Source of the DNA: Antedon mediterranea
Lineage: Eukaryota; Echinodermata; Crinoidea; Comatulida; Antedonidae
NCBI RefSeq assembly: GCF_964355755.1
Contig: NC_092679.1
Location: 15,676,932 to 15,740,931, forward strand
DNA: 64,000 bases
Reading direction: 5' to 3'
Each line of letters opens with the position of its first letter. Positions within the stretch are counted from its first letter, which is position 1. The translations under genes were made by a program, and so were the position numbers. The notes below the pieces were generated by a model, which saw only the letters and a program-made list of their open reading frames with translations, was not told the origin of the DNA and ran no database searches. Positions 1 through 12,004 of this stretch are shown here, piece by piece.

Positions 1-486
1 AGACATAAATGTGTTAAATCAATTTGTAATGATCAAGTGAATTAGATTAGATTATAAACAGACGACAGTAGTAGAATAACAACCGGAACATTCTCAACCA
101 TATTTGATGTATAGCAAACCTAACTTTATTGTAAATGGGCCTGATCACATTGATGGTGCTACAGAGTACCAATTGTGTACACCGCCGACAGATTTGACGT
201 GTCTGTGCACATGACGTATATTACAATGCTGAATCATATCAGCGAAAAATGGTGGAGTGTACCATTTTAGCATACGATGTTGATGTAATTCAGTGTAATA
301 TTGATACACGTTTCTATGATAACAAGAAGAGTCTTGAAGGAAAAAAATTTTTAGGTGTCGCTCTATGTCACCGATTTTCTCTACGGGTTATAATTTTACC
401 TTTCTAATCCGCGTTGAACACAACCTTATTCTTCTACCTTATATTTGGTGTTTGGACCGATGCAATTTTTAAAATCTTGAACATTT

Positions 487-542
487 TCACATTGGTATAG
501 AAATCTATTGGGGTCTTGCCGCGCAGGTTCGAATCCTGCCGA
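487..542 (+). pseudogene. tRNA-Ser(AGA)-like 3' half
   Basis: From the anticodon loop (ATAGAAA, anticodon AGA) through the variable arm to the T arm, the sequence closely follows animal tRNA-Ser(AGA). The T stem-loop GCAGGTTCGAATCCTGC is perfect and contains a canonical box B. The anticodon stem has mismatches and no D arm or box A lies upstream, so this is not an intact gene. It could be a tRNA-derived SINE relic. Confidence 0.6.
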
Positions 543-644
543 CTTTTAGAAATTCATAATATATTGTTTAATTTATTTTTCCAGCAAACTTATTACAGTA
601 TAATAATTTGATAAGCTGTTTTGTTTTTTGGTTCAAACTCGAGG

Positions 645-676
645 TGAAGTCATGGCCGAGCACAGTTAAAATTGTT
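645..676 (+). pseudogene. tRNA-Ser-like 5' half (box A)
   Basis: AGTCATGGCCGAG followed shortly by GTTAA resembles the 5' half (acceptor strand and D arm with box A) of tRNA-Ser. It lies about 105 bp downstream of a matching 3' half, the reverse of normal order. The match is short, so this is tentative. Confidence 0.4.
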
Positions 677-1404
677 GCTGGAATTTCTAAATTCTTTTGA
701 AAAAATGTTTTAATAGGAAAAAAGCAAGAGCACTTTTATGGAGATATATGTTATACATCATTACCTTTTAGTAATAAGAGTGCAACCAAAACCTAAACAC
801 TAAATTCCTCTGAGGCATTTTATACACATCGACTACATTCATACATTACAATTATTCTAACTATTCATTCTTAATATTAATTAATAATTAATTACAATCT
901 TCTGACTTCATCTTCATTCTTGTCTTCATCAGCTTGCTTTTAAACAGTCTGTACAAGCTGGCTAGATATACTAGGGAACTTCAAAGAATTAAATGCAAGA
1001 GGGGGACTCTAAGAAGCATGCATTCCAGTTTCCCCCTCCTCCTCCTCCTCCCCACCACCCCCTTCTTCATTCAACCCTTCCTCATTAAACTCACCCTCAT
1101 CGGGAACCCTCCGTAGGATAGAAGGTAACCATCCACTAAGACCCTGCAAAAAAGTCAAAAAAGAAATCTTGTCGTTTTCTGAAGACATTATTTGTTCATG
1201 CTCATTAATGAATGAATAAAAGCGTTTGCAAGTTTTGACGTTCGAAGCGGGAATGGGAAAGTGAAAAACAAGCTAATGAAGATGAAATCAGAAGAACTGT
1301 TCAAACTTTTGAAGAAAAAAATGGTGATATCTTAATATAGTTGCCAGAAGGTAGTATCATACGACAGAGGCTAACAAACATGATGCATTTACAGTAGATT
1401 CTGA

Positions 1405-1567
1405 GTACTGTATCTATTTCTGAAGTATCATAGGAATAATTGGTAATACAACATCACATGTATCAAGTAGTAACCTAATTCTTAACCTAACTTTACATGA
1501 TACAGGCAGCACATATGATGCTGTATTACCAAATATTCCTATGATACTTCAGAAATAGATAGTATGT
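1405..1567. repeat. Foldback (inverted repeat)
   Basis: Two arms of about 45 bp, at 1405-1450 and 1524-1567, are near-perfect reverse complements built on ATTTCTGAAGTATCATAGGA. A spacer of about 75 bp separates them. It looks like a small foldback or MITE; no coding content. Confidence 0.7.
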
Positions 1568-1945
1568 GCAGATACAGCACTGGGAATTGAGTGGTAATTA
1601 AATGATATTCACACACAAGATGGCAGTTAAAAGCTACAATGAAAAGAGTCGGTTTAAATAAAGTGAGCCCAGCTCGAAAAGGTCTAAAATTTGTTTGTAT
1701 TCAAAAAATGTGACTATAAATTTGACATCTACAGTAGCTGTAAAATCAATTTCTGTTGTAAAAATAGATTTAAATTAACATTACATATGTGGTTTATAAC
1801 TGTCTGGGAAGCCTTAAAAATGGTAACAAATAACACTCAATTACTGTATGCAATACAAATTTGCTTTATTCAAATAACTTGGTTGTATAATAATAACACT
1901 TGTATACATGGCTGTAAAGACTACAGAAATGCCCAATACTATGAA

Positions 1946-2018
1946 TTCAGCATTGGGAAGGCTTCAGCATTGGGAAGGCTTCAGCATTGGGAAGGCTTCA
2001 GCATTGGGAAGGCTTCAG
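1946..2018. repeat. 17-bp tandem repeat, about 4 copies
   Basis: Identical units of TTCAGCATTGGGAAGGC run head to tail. They generate a spurious open frame across 1691-2185. Confidence 0.9.
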
Positions 2019-2898
2019 CCTCTACAAGAAATTCCACAGTTGTGGTGAGGAGGTACATTGAAAAGTGTAATCATTCATCATGGGTTTTGTTTGCTGTGTG
2101 GTTTGCATCAAAACACTTGCAGTACACATTGTGTTCGACGCATCAATGTAGTGGCCGCATCATGGATGTATTTTTTTTAAATTGACAGTCAGTCATTCTG
2201 ACCAGTACTGTAGTAACCAATGCTATTATACCAATTAGTGTAAAACGTTCAATATTAAATCCTTTGCCTTTTGATTCCATGTAATACAAGTATTTCAATA
2301 GCAACAACTTTAAAAAGCATCAAATGAAAAACTGCAAAATCATTTTGTAAATTATTTGTTTAAGAAGAGGTGACGTGAAATGTACAAAGAATGTAATGAT
2401 GTCAAATGCAGGTGTGTCATTGTCACACATGCAGGCAACGGACAAAAGAAAAATGTCATTAATTTATTCAAGAATGAACAATTCATACTGTACCACTCAT
2501 ACTGTACACATGAACAAATTGGATAATATACCAAAATTGCACTAGAACTTTATCAATGTTGTTGTTAACTTCCTAATGATAAATTTTACTGCTATTCACA
2601 TAATTTAAAAAAAACTAGGGTGCACCTTGTTCGCAGTAAACTAAGAATTCTTAAACATCCACATAGGTTACACCCTGTACGTTCATGGAGCTTATAAATT
2701 GTGTACTTTAGCTACCCTGGTTAGTTGTATCGACTCTGCAATCAGAGCCTGGCGACAAATGTGTATGCCCAGTGGGCCACAAAAACTAATCGTTCGCATA
2801 CATCATTTAATTTTGAAAAATATGCCGATATAGAAGGTGTGCCTTATTGTCTGATGGTTCCTTCCTATGCTGCTACAGTATTTCACTTCAAACCTTAC

Positions 2899-3707
2899 AC
2901 TCACGTGTATAATGTTATAAACTCACGTGTATAAGGTTATGCACCCAGGTGTATAAGGTTATGCACTCAGGTGTATAAGGTTATACACTCAGGTGTATAA
3001 GGTTATACACCCAGGTGTATAAGGGTATGCACTCAGGTGTATAAGGTTATGCACCCAGGTGTATAAGGTTATGCACCCAGGTGTATAAGGTTATACACCC
3101 AGGTGTATAAGGGTATACACCCAGGTGTACAAGGGTATGCACTCAGGTGTATAAGGGTATGCACTCAGGTGTATAAGGTTATGCACCCAGGTGTATAAGG
3201 TTATACACTCAGGTGTATAAGGTTATACACCCATGTGTATAAGGTTATGCACCCAGGTGTATAAGGTTATACACTCAGGTGTATAAGGTTATACACTCAG
3301 GTGTATAAGGTTATACACTCAGGTGTATAAGGTTATACACGCAGGTGTATAAGGTTATACACTCAGGTGTATAAGGTTATACACTCAGGTGTATAAGGTT
3401 ATACACTCAGGTGTATAAGGTTATACACTCAGGTGTATAAGGTTATACACTCAGGTGTATAAGGTTATACACCCAGGTGTATAAGGGTATGCACTCAGGT
3501 GTATAAGGTTATACACCCAGGTGTATAAGGTTATGCACCCAGGTGTATAAGGTTATACACTCAGGTGTATAAGGTTATACACTCAGGTGTATAAGGTTAT
3601 ACACTCAAGTGTATAAGGGTATGCACCCAGGTGTATAAGGTTATACACTCAGGTGTATAAGGTTATGCACCCAAGTGTATAAGGTTAAACACTCAGGTGT
3701 ATAAGGT
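2899..3707. repeat. 22-bp minisatellite, about 36 copies
   Basis: Units containing GTATAAGGTTATACACTC alternate with a few variants (CACCC for CACTC, GGGTATGC for GGTTATAC). Each unit carries the small inverted repeat GTATAA..TTATAC, so single strands could form serial hairpins. There is no spacer, so it is not a CRISPR array. Confidence 0.95.
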
Positions 3708-4732
3708 CATTTTTGGGCTGAGGTTTGATATTCGAGTAAAAATATGGACTTATTGATTGCACGACATGATGCCAAAATGACACAGCACTGCATAGCATTT
3801 CCAATAATACTTAATTTTAGTAAAAGAATGTATTTAAATAAAAGAATAACTGTTATTGTTTGTGTCAACAAATCGTAAAATAAAAAATATACTCTATGTC
3901 GAAACCTAGACTAATTTTTATGGAATGTTATTGAATAAATTGTATTTCTCTAATATTTCACCCTTCTTTAGATATAAATATTAACAAATAGTTACAAGAC
4001 AGTCTACAGTTAATTACATCTATCAATGCAATGGAAATTAAATGCACATTTCAATTCATTGACAACTTTAAAATGGCTGACAGACGTATTTTAATTATAT
4101 TAAAATAAATTTTATGATAAAAAATTAAAAAATGAATTTTTTTGTTTCTTTTCGAATATACGTTATATTTCATTCAAATTATATATTAATTTTTAATAAT
4201 TTTATAGTAATAAACAACTATCAAAAAGTACAATTAACTAGTGGTTATTATTTTCAGGTTGATCTTCTGGAGACAAATTGGGATGGCACAACAAAAGCAT
4301 CTATATTCCATTTCAAATGTCAATTCAAACATTTTATTATCGTCTGAATAACACTGCCACTGACTATATTAGTAAAGCAGCCTTTGCGAATATCTATTGA
4401 ATATTCATTAAACCATATGAATATTCATATGAATATTTTAACTATTTAATATTCATCTTTATATAACACTTTACAAAATGACTAACACTAATACACTGAT
4501 GTATTACTTTTCCATTTCATGAATTTAACAAATTCCAGGAACTGTCGTTGTTAACAACAATGGAAAGAAATGGGAATACATTTCCTGACGGATATTTCCT
4601 GATTTTCCATTTTTAATATCTCCCACTCTGAGGAAATTCCACCAATCAAAGACAGAACTGGCTATATTTGCATACATCTATGGTGGGTGGGTTATGACAA
4701 TGATTTTTTTTAAGTAGAGAGGTAAGGATGGT

Positions 4733-7700
4733 TCAGATAGAGCCTACCTCCTCTTTCTTGTATGTAGGATGAATGCTCTGCATCAGTTCTTCAATCTTTA
4801 TCCGTCTAAATAATGCGCATAATAAACACAAAAGTAAAAGGAAGAGAAAAAAAATGAGTATGATTTATACAATATGTATTTTCATTGTTTAACTGTCTGA
4901 GATTTTGTATAAGTACTGACTTTCAGTTCAACAAAATTAAATGCATACATACATGATACATTAATAAAAATGTTGAAATTAGAAAGTACATTTTATATGA
5001 ACAGATGTGCAGGCGAGTGCTGAGGCATTGGGTTAGGAAATTGCATACTACTTTTTTTGTAGCTTCCAATAGTTAAAAAAAACAAGTCATCTATTTAATA
5101 GAGCATAGGAATATCTTGTTAAAAGCTTGCTTGGGATCTGTCCCAATTTTGTCTAACTAATAGATTAAATTCAGCTTTATTTAACCACCACCGAGGCCCA
5201 GGTCAATATGGTTGTTCCACTTTCTTATGACGTGTACTTATTCATGCCAAAACAAGCCTACAACCTTGATGTGGATTCAACATAACATTTTTAATAGTAA
5301 ATCTAGGCTACAGTACAAACAAAAACATAATGATTTTAAATGTTATAGCCTGTATATACGTCGATCGCATCAATTAAATGACATGCATACTCACTTAGCC
5401 TGCAGTCCACCTCCAGGGGGAAACTGGCCAATATCCTCTTCTTTAATGCCATGAAGAACATAAGGTATATCAACTTCTTCTTTATTTCCTGCATTGTCAA
5501 ATAGTTCTGAAAGAGACAAAAAAATAATCAAAAGGCTGTCTATGTAGATCTTTGTACATTTTTTACAAAGACAAGACAGACATCAGTGTTTCAATACACT
5601 AGCTATTGGGCATATCAGAAACACTATAAAGGTCTGTGGGATCAATTGATTAAAATGCCAAATATAGCATATGAAATACAACCAGTAACAACAACACATG
5701 CATGCTTACGATTTGTAGATGAAAGGCCTAGCCTAATGCTTGGTTCCCACTAGGAACACAAAGACATAACGCAACGTTAGTGTGTTGACCAATCATAAGT
5801 GATGTTGCTTGTCATTGGTCAACATGCTTGCGTTATGTTTACGTCCTTGTCCTTCCTTGTGGGAACCAATTTCTTTACTCCTGTATCTGCGTGGCAGCAT
5901 GTTAGGCATTGGACTGATCATGGAATTGAGAGTTTGAGACCAATGCTTGTCACATTGCTTGTGTCCTTTACTTATGTTTGCCTCTCTCCAACCAGGTGTA
6001 AATTATGTACCGGACCGTTGACGTAATAGCTAAGAGCGCTAACTGGCTCAACCCAGGGGAACCTGAGCAGTGTCCAGAGAAAAAAAACCGACATTAAAAT
6101 ATGTCGAAAAGGGCTAAAAATGCCGAGGTCTCTAGCGTTGGAGGGCCACTTAGGATTCCTAAACCAGGGGCCTTACACTTCTGCGTTACTATGCCACTGT
6201 ACCTGAAAGGGGCAAACACAATTGCGCCGATTACTACTACTACCTGCATAATTATGAGAGCTGAAAGATTGACTTTATTATTATAACTATAACCAAGACA
6301 ACATGCAATATATTAATATATATATAAATATAATATTAAGTAGGTAAAGGATTTGTCTTTTTAATTAGACTACAGTGTATGAGCTTGTAAATGTACATTT
6401 TTCTAGCCTAGATATATACATCTTGTACACAGTATTAGTATTAAACATGATGCCAAATAACTGCTCACATTGACAGACAGAATATCTGATTTTACATAAC
6501 TAAAGCTACAACAAGTAGTACTTTTATTTTTTCTATTTAATGTTAAATCATATATTTGCCAGTTCCCATGTTATTGTGCTGATGTTAAAGCATCACACTG
6601 CTTAACATTGACAACTAAATTGATGTAGAATGTATTTTTGTATTAAAATCTTCAAATTGACATTTAAAAAGTCATAATTGGAATTGCCTTCTAAAGCAGA
6701 ACATTGTAAAATGTAATTTATTTCAAACATAGACATACATTTTGTAAAAATAAGGATACATGGTCCTATACAAATTTTAATATTGAATGAATATTGAATT
6801 GCATACAAAAGCAAGAATTACAGTACAGTAATGTCTTGATATAACAGGTTATGATAATGATAATATTGGTTGACAATAATGTTGATATGGATGTGGTGGT
6901 GATAATGGCTGGACGATGACAATAATGTTGCTGTAATGTCGCAATGACAATTCTAAAAATAGTAGTGATAATGATATTGTTGTTAATTACAAGATTTCAA
7001 TTTATGATGATGATAAAGTTTATGAAAATGGTGATATACTGTGCAACATACACTAATTTTTTTTTTATCACAACAAGCACATTTGGAACGATTGAGGACA
7101 ACCACCGACATCACTTGATGCCAAAGTATAAATGTGTATAAAAGCAGCAACTATCTGAATAGGTTTAAGTAACATAGTATAAAACTGACTCCAAATAATG
7201 AGGCATCATTCCTGATGATGATGATCAAATAAAGATGGAAACGTTGAATCATGGTTTGCCTCTCATTATTTGGAGTCATTTTTATATTAAAGATGTACTG
7301 TCTCCCAAAAACCGAAAACAAATTTCACTTATAAAATGACAAAATAAATGGTTAAATTCAACCAACCAATTTCACTATTTTTTTTCTTAAAATCTTTAAA
7401 TTACAGTTTTTTTGGTAAATACATTTTCTTGTCGATCCAATTTTTTTGGTCAAAGTGGATAAATATTAGGTGACGTTAAAATGGCATATTAAAAAAAAAA
7501 ATGTGTAAGAATTATTTTTTCAGGGGGGGACAATACATCTTTAAACATAATCAGTTAAAATAGGTTTGTTAGACTTTTTTGGCTTCTCTAGTAACCAGCG
7601 TGTAACCTCACCTTTTATCTTTTTTTCTAACCATTCATCCAATTCTTTGTCTTTTTGAATAGCTTCTTCAGAGACTTCTGGGATAGCTTTTAGCGTTATT

Positions 7701-10700
7701 AATGTTATGCTCATGTTATCTCGGCTACCCTGTACAACAATACAATAACAATTTTAAATATTATATTATTAACATCATACATTATTTATAATTGTAACAA
7801 CATCTATCTTACCTTAGGAAAGAAGGTGTTAACAAATATAATACTGATATCGCAAGCGAGTGCTAATAGCTTTTCAGTAAATTACTTATTATCTTATAAT
7901 CATACATAATTACAGTCAATATTATTGTTTGTTTAAATTATTTATGTGTTGTTTTTCAAAATAGTATCATTTTTGTATATATTTTTTGTTGCTTATTTAT
8001 GAAATTTATTCTACAAAAAGTTATCATTTTTGTATATTTTATATAATTTGTTTATTTATGTGTTGTTTTTCAATAATTGTATAATTTTTGTATATATTTT
8101 TTGTTGCTTATTTATGAAATTTGTTTTACAAAATGTTATTGTTATCATTTTCGTATATATATTTCTTTGTTTATTTATGTAATTTATTTTACAAAATGTT
8201 ATCATTTTTGTAATTTGTAATACTGGCTAGCTTGCGAGTTATATAACTTTATTGTCTATTAAGTCCCAGACCTTATGTCTGTCAAATAAATGAATAACAT
8301 ATTGCTTGTACAATAAAAAAAATCACACTTTATAATCAAAATAATACAGTATAAATAGAGATACCTTCTACAGTATGTATATCAATGCAACCTGTTAATT
8401 CACCTACAGTATTAAGGGGACACCTTCGAAAAAACAAAGTGTTCCTTTAATACGGTTGACCCCTGAATAGAGGTTGACCAAAGTGTAAAAAAATCAAAAA
8501 TTAATATATTGCAGTTCATTTCACAGGGAGGTGTCCCCTTAATAGAGGTGTCCACTAAATATGGTTCCAAAGGAGAGGTTTTACTGTATCAAATAGAAAT
8601 GTGTTCCTTTCTTTTTACACAGCGAGTTCAATCAAATATCAACTGCTATAAGACTGGTTTAGTGTTGCGTGTGTGTAAGAGGCAATAAACATTAAGATAA
8701 GGATGAATCGGTCAGTGAACATGTTTTGTCCAGTTGAAACGGTCAAACATGTTTATAGCGCTGCAGTGGCTATTTCATTTAAATTGATCACCTGAATCGT
8801 AATAAAGTGGCCATTTTTAATGTAATCAACATATGAATTAAAAGTAACACATCAAAATATGAGATCTTTTTACTCTATTTTGCTGTTTTTGTGATGTTGT
8901 ACATCATTTTCATACTGTATAATTATAATCCTGTATGATTTTTCTCATTCTAACAGATTTTCTCATCTTTTTTATCATTTCCAATTACCATATATCCTCT
9001 GGTATAATCTCACCTTCCTAAAACACAACATTGGGCCTACTTTGGGGATAGTATAGCCAGATGAACCATTGTCGGACATAAAGTAGGGGAGGGATTACAC
9101 CAGAGGATATATAGAATTAATGTTCTATGCCGGATGTGTTTATATAATATAAACGAATACATTTATGGAAGTCTTTACCCTTAGGTCTGGATCTACAACT
9201 GTAGACCCAAAAAAATAGATACTGTAAGTAAGGCCAAAAGCAGGAGATAGTCAGCATAAAGGTCTCTGCCTTAAAAAGGTCAGTGGCCTGACTTTGATTG
9301 GGTTTAAGCCATTACCCTTAGGTCTATTTCCACTGTAGACCCAAAAAAATAGACGAGACCAAAAGCAGGATAGCAGCATAAAAGGTCAGTGGCCTGACTT
9401 TGATTGGGTTTAAGCCTTTACCCTTAGGTCTATTTCCACTGTAGACCCAAAAAAATAGACGAGACCAAAAGCAGGATAGCAGCATAAAAGGTCAGTGGCA
9501 CGACTTTGATTGGGTTTGTTTGACAATCAGTAACAATTGTCCTAGTACTGCACTTCCAAATTGCTACAAGTATTTCTAGATATTGCACAGTACTGTACAT
9601 TATTAATTATATCGGTAATAATATAGAAACAGGTTTTTATGATTCATATACAGTAATTCACAAGATTCTTAAAAGATTGGCCATAACGTGTCATTGACCT
9701 CTCAAATCAATGTCTTCCGTCTTCACAGTGCAATTCAGAATGTCTCATCACTATCAAATTCAGTTAAAAATTAACATAGCTTCTCTAAACTTAAGTGTTC
9801 TTAAGGATTTAGAAGACAAGCTGTAATTTCACGATGTAAAGCTTTGTATGTAAAGTGATGCAATGTCTTGCATTTATTATTTATAAAAATTTGAATTATA
9901 ATTATGTATGCTGCAATAACAAATAATAAATAAGAATAAATTTTTTTTTTAAATTCACTGAAGAATGAATGGGAGGGTGGGGAGGATTTGTCCCCTAAGG
10001 AGGGCTTCTTATATTGTTAAAAACGATACATTACCTTAAATAGGCATGTGTCTACAACTTGACTGCAGATGTCTTGAAGGTCATGAGAAATTTTAAGCCT
10101 ATCCAATATAAACTCACACGCATCCTCATTCTTCATGACATCCCAAATGCCGTCGCAAGCCAACACAATGAACTGGTCTTGGTCGCTGCGTTCCCGTACA
10201 GTTACTGTCGGTTCCGGAGACACCAGTTGTTCAATAGCTGGTTTATCGCGGACTAATTTATAATCGTAATCCCCCAATGCCCGGGAAACAGCCAGCGATC
10301 CGTTTACTCGTTGCAAGTAGACCTGACCGCCGGCTTTGACTATGCGCTCCATCTCTTCTGGATTTCCGGGCTTATGATCTTGAGTACTGTATACAGGCTC
10401 CCCATTTTGGCAGAGAACACCCCTAGAATCACCACAGTTAATGAAAAAGTAGTGCGTGGGAGAGATTAGTACACCTACAGCTGTAGAGCCACTTCTTTCG
10501 TTTCCGTGAACGGTTTCAGTCCAATTACAGATTTTCGCATCAATATTTAAAAATCCCGTCCTTATACCTTTTACAATGTTATCTATCGTTGGTTCTAGTT
10601 TTTCGACTTGTTGGTCAGTCCCTTTAAAATCGGAATTATTTAAAATTTCGTCCAATAGATTTTCGGCCGAATAACGCGCAACCTTCGGCCCCGCATGACC

Positions 10701-10880
10701 GTCAAAAATAGCAAAGAATGACCATTCATGCATGTTAAACGGTAAGCCGATTTTAACGGTGTGAGCATCCTCCATTTCCATACGCCATCCCTGCATACTA
10801 CTGATGCCGTACGAAAGACCGTTCCCGTTTCCGCTCATGTTTTCCTTCTCAGTTTTCGGCTTTTCTAAAAACGATCCCAT
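4733..10880 (-). CDS. PPM1A/B: PP2C-type Ser/Thr phosphatase PPM1A/B
   Basis: Metal-dependent protein phosphatase (PP2C, PPM family); in animals PPM1A/B dephosphorylate stress kinases and Smads in cytoplasm and nucleus. Coding exons in transcript order: 10880-10035, 7729-7612, 5506-5395, 4805-4733. Phases 0, 1 and 2 join correctly to give 382 aa, the length of human PPM1A. Visible are an N-terminal Gly2 (likely myristoylated), MEDAH near 36-40, catalytic DGHAG at 60, GSTAVGVL near 131, CGDSRG near 149, the ALGDYDYK region near 201, ACDGIWD with Asp243, and SRDN at 284-287 across the first junction. The C-terminal PPM1-specific tail (PPGGGLQAK, then KKEEVGSI) is on exons 3-4. A weak acceptor at about 10915 hints that the 5' UTR is spliced. 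PPM1A versus PPM1B cannot be decided; an invertebrate co-orthologue is likely. Confidence 0.95.
5738..5872. mobile_element. MITE-like palindrome (GGTTCCCAC family)
   Basis: TTGGTTCCCACTAGGAACA near the left end pairs with TGTGGGAACCAA at the right, and CATAACGCAA with TTGCGTTATG inside. The middle contains 'gaccaatca / attggtc' words. Similar elements lie near 50000 and 63440. It sits in PPM1 intron 2. Confidence 0.6.
5995..6225 (-). repeat. Dispersed repeat, possible tRNA-derived SINE
   Basis: On the minus strand this matches 24735-24915: both share CCTGGTTTAG, a GGCCCTCCAA block, GACACTGCTC or GGCACTGCTC, and a GAGCCAG/TAGCCAG..AGCGCT end. TGGCATAGTAACG and GGTTTAGGAATCC loosely resemble Pol III boxes A and B. 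It lies in PPM1 intron 2. Confidence 0.55.
7187..7277. repeat. Short hairpin repeat
   Basis: GACTCCAAATAATGAGGC at 7188-7205 pairs with GCCTCTCATTATTTGGAGTC near 7258-7277. The loop carries GATGATGATCAAATAAAG and GAAACGTTG. Non-coding, PPM1 intron 2. Confidence 0.65.
7288..7550. mobile_element. MITE family 2 (TTAAAGATGTATTGTCCCC)
   Basis: Begins TTAAAGATGTACTGTCTCCC and ends GGGGGACAATACATCTTTAA, its inverse. The interior has 'aaaataaatggttaaattcaacca' and 'aaattacag' blocks shared with copies near 38051, 59180, 61525 and 63563. It abuts PPM1 exon 2 on its downstream side. Confidence 0.8.
8405..8592. mobile_element. MITE family 3 (AAGGGGACACC)
   Basis: TTAAGGGGACACCTTCG near the left and GGTGTCCCCTTAATAGAGG near the right form an imperfect foldback flanked by ACAGTA and TACTGT. 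Related sequences lie near 25045, 43281 and 50925. PPM1 intron 1. Confidence 0.65.
8989..9118. mobile_element. MITE family 4 (ATATCCTCTGGTATAATC), short copy
   Basis: Ends are inverted repeats: ATATATCCTCTGGTATAATC on the left and GATTACACCAGAGGATATAT on the right. A longer copy lies at 12432-12718. PPM1 intron 1. Confidence 0.75.
9175..9517. repeat. Three tandem copies of a ~106-bp unit
   Basis: Units begin at 9175, 9312 and 9418 with TTACCCTTAGGTCT and end with GACTTTGATTGGGTTT. The second and third are almost identical; the first has an insertion of about 30 bp. Within each unit AGGTCT..AGACC forms a small inverted repeat. PPM1 intron 1. Confidence 0.9.
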
Positions 10881-11640
10881 ACTTACAAATTTGTTTGGGT
10901 TCTTCCTGAATTAATCTCACAATTTATTCAAACTGGTCTGTGTACATGTTCCAGGCTCTTATTCAGTGTTTTTTACATTCATACACACACGCACACTAAC
11001 GATTACCAATTATTCACAATGTTGCTGACAAGTTGCAACGATGAGGTCATCACATCCTGGTCTTCCGGATTTCACTGCAATGATAAAAAAAATGACCAGG
11101 AAGTTGTACAGTCATAGCCCAGATTTGCGTGCTGCAATTAGAACATTTATAGTAAATAACAATATAGGAAATTGGCCATAAGGAAACAATTTGAAATTTA
11201 AATAAAATCCAGAAAAAAAAAATTATTCAAATTTTAAATGGCAGTTCTGTATAAAATTTGCACAAATTCAACAAGTTTATTTTGTTTGCAAAAAAAGGAC
11301 AAATCTTTTAGAACAAATTTAAAAACAGTTTTTATTTATAAATAACTATTCCTATTTAAATTACATCATAAGTTTTCTATAGCTTAGAAATAAACACTTC
11401 TGAATGCTGCTAATCTTAATTGGATCAAGCTACTGTAACTCATTACATGTCAATAAAATAAGTGTGTTGAATAATACCATAAAGAACGAGTGTAAGTAAT
11501 TGAATAAACAAATTAATTTAAATGTTATACAAACACATGATGTAAATCATTATACAGACTTAACCCACTATGCACTCAAAAGAAAGCAATTATACTGAAT
11601 ACACTTCTACAGAAAAATGGGATACCATGTACAGACCTAA

Positions 11641-11849
11641 AGCAGGCCTTGTCTTTTATTAAGGCGAGCGAGAGCGATCACTCACCTAACACACTACTAA
11701 ACTGCCCTTGAGGAGTGCGATTTACAACACGCCTAAATTTGGTAAACTTCTGCACACCAAAATACAAACAGCACACCTACAGCACCCCTGAATGTATTGA
11801 GGAGTGCAATTTGTAGCACACCTACAATTTTCAAAAGACAAGGCCTGCT
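11641..11849. mobile_element. MITE with AGCAGGCCTTGTCTTTT ends
   Basis: A 17-bp perfect terminal inverted repeat: AGCAGGCCTTGTCTTTT at 11641 and its complement ending at 11849. The interior has two diverged halves that both contain 'gaggagtgc(g/a)att'. It directly abuts a family 1 MITE on its right. Confidence 0.8.
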
Positions 11850-12004
11850 AAAGCTCTGTCTACACAAACTACAAATTAGTTTATAACAAGAAAAAGTGTG
11901 ATATGCCCCAAATATGGTAGTGATATGACATCATCATGTCCATATATGGGCACATCACATTTTTATGTCATAAAAAGTTTGATAGTGTAGAGTCCAGAGC
12001 TTTA
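11850..12004. mobile_element. MITE family 1 copy
   Basis: Palindromic element starting AAAGCTCTGTCTACAC and ending GATAGTGTAGAGTCCAGAGCTTT. The interior carries AAATATGGTAGTGATATG and CCATATATGGGCACATCACA. The left end has diverged. Confidence 0.85.

Larger units (their letters stand above)
1..4732. other. Gene-free region downstream of PPM1
   Basis: I see no convincing coding exon on either strand. The stretch holds tRNA-Ser-like fragments, a foldback, a 17-bp repeat and a long 22-bp minisatellite, listed separately. Its right end presumably contains the 3' UTR of the minus-strand PPM1 gene, but I could not place a poly(A) signal. The open frames here are short and mostly repeat-driven. Confidence 0.6.

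Noticed and set aside
1691-2185. 164-codon plus-strand frame
   Set aside because: Runs through a 17-bp tandem repeat, has no recognisable domain and odd composition.
2899-3707. CRISPR-like array
   Set aside because: Units are contiguous with no unique spacers and the DNA is animal nuclear; it is a minisatellite.
10017-10034. MYRF end of the long PPM1 frame
   Set aside because: Residues after Phe-Lys are intron sequence beyond a good GTAATG donor; the frame continues in exon 2 with GSRDN.
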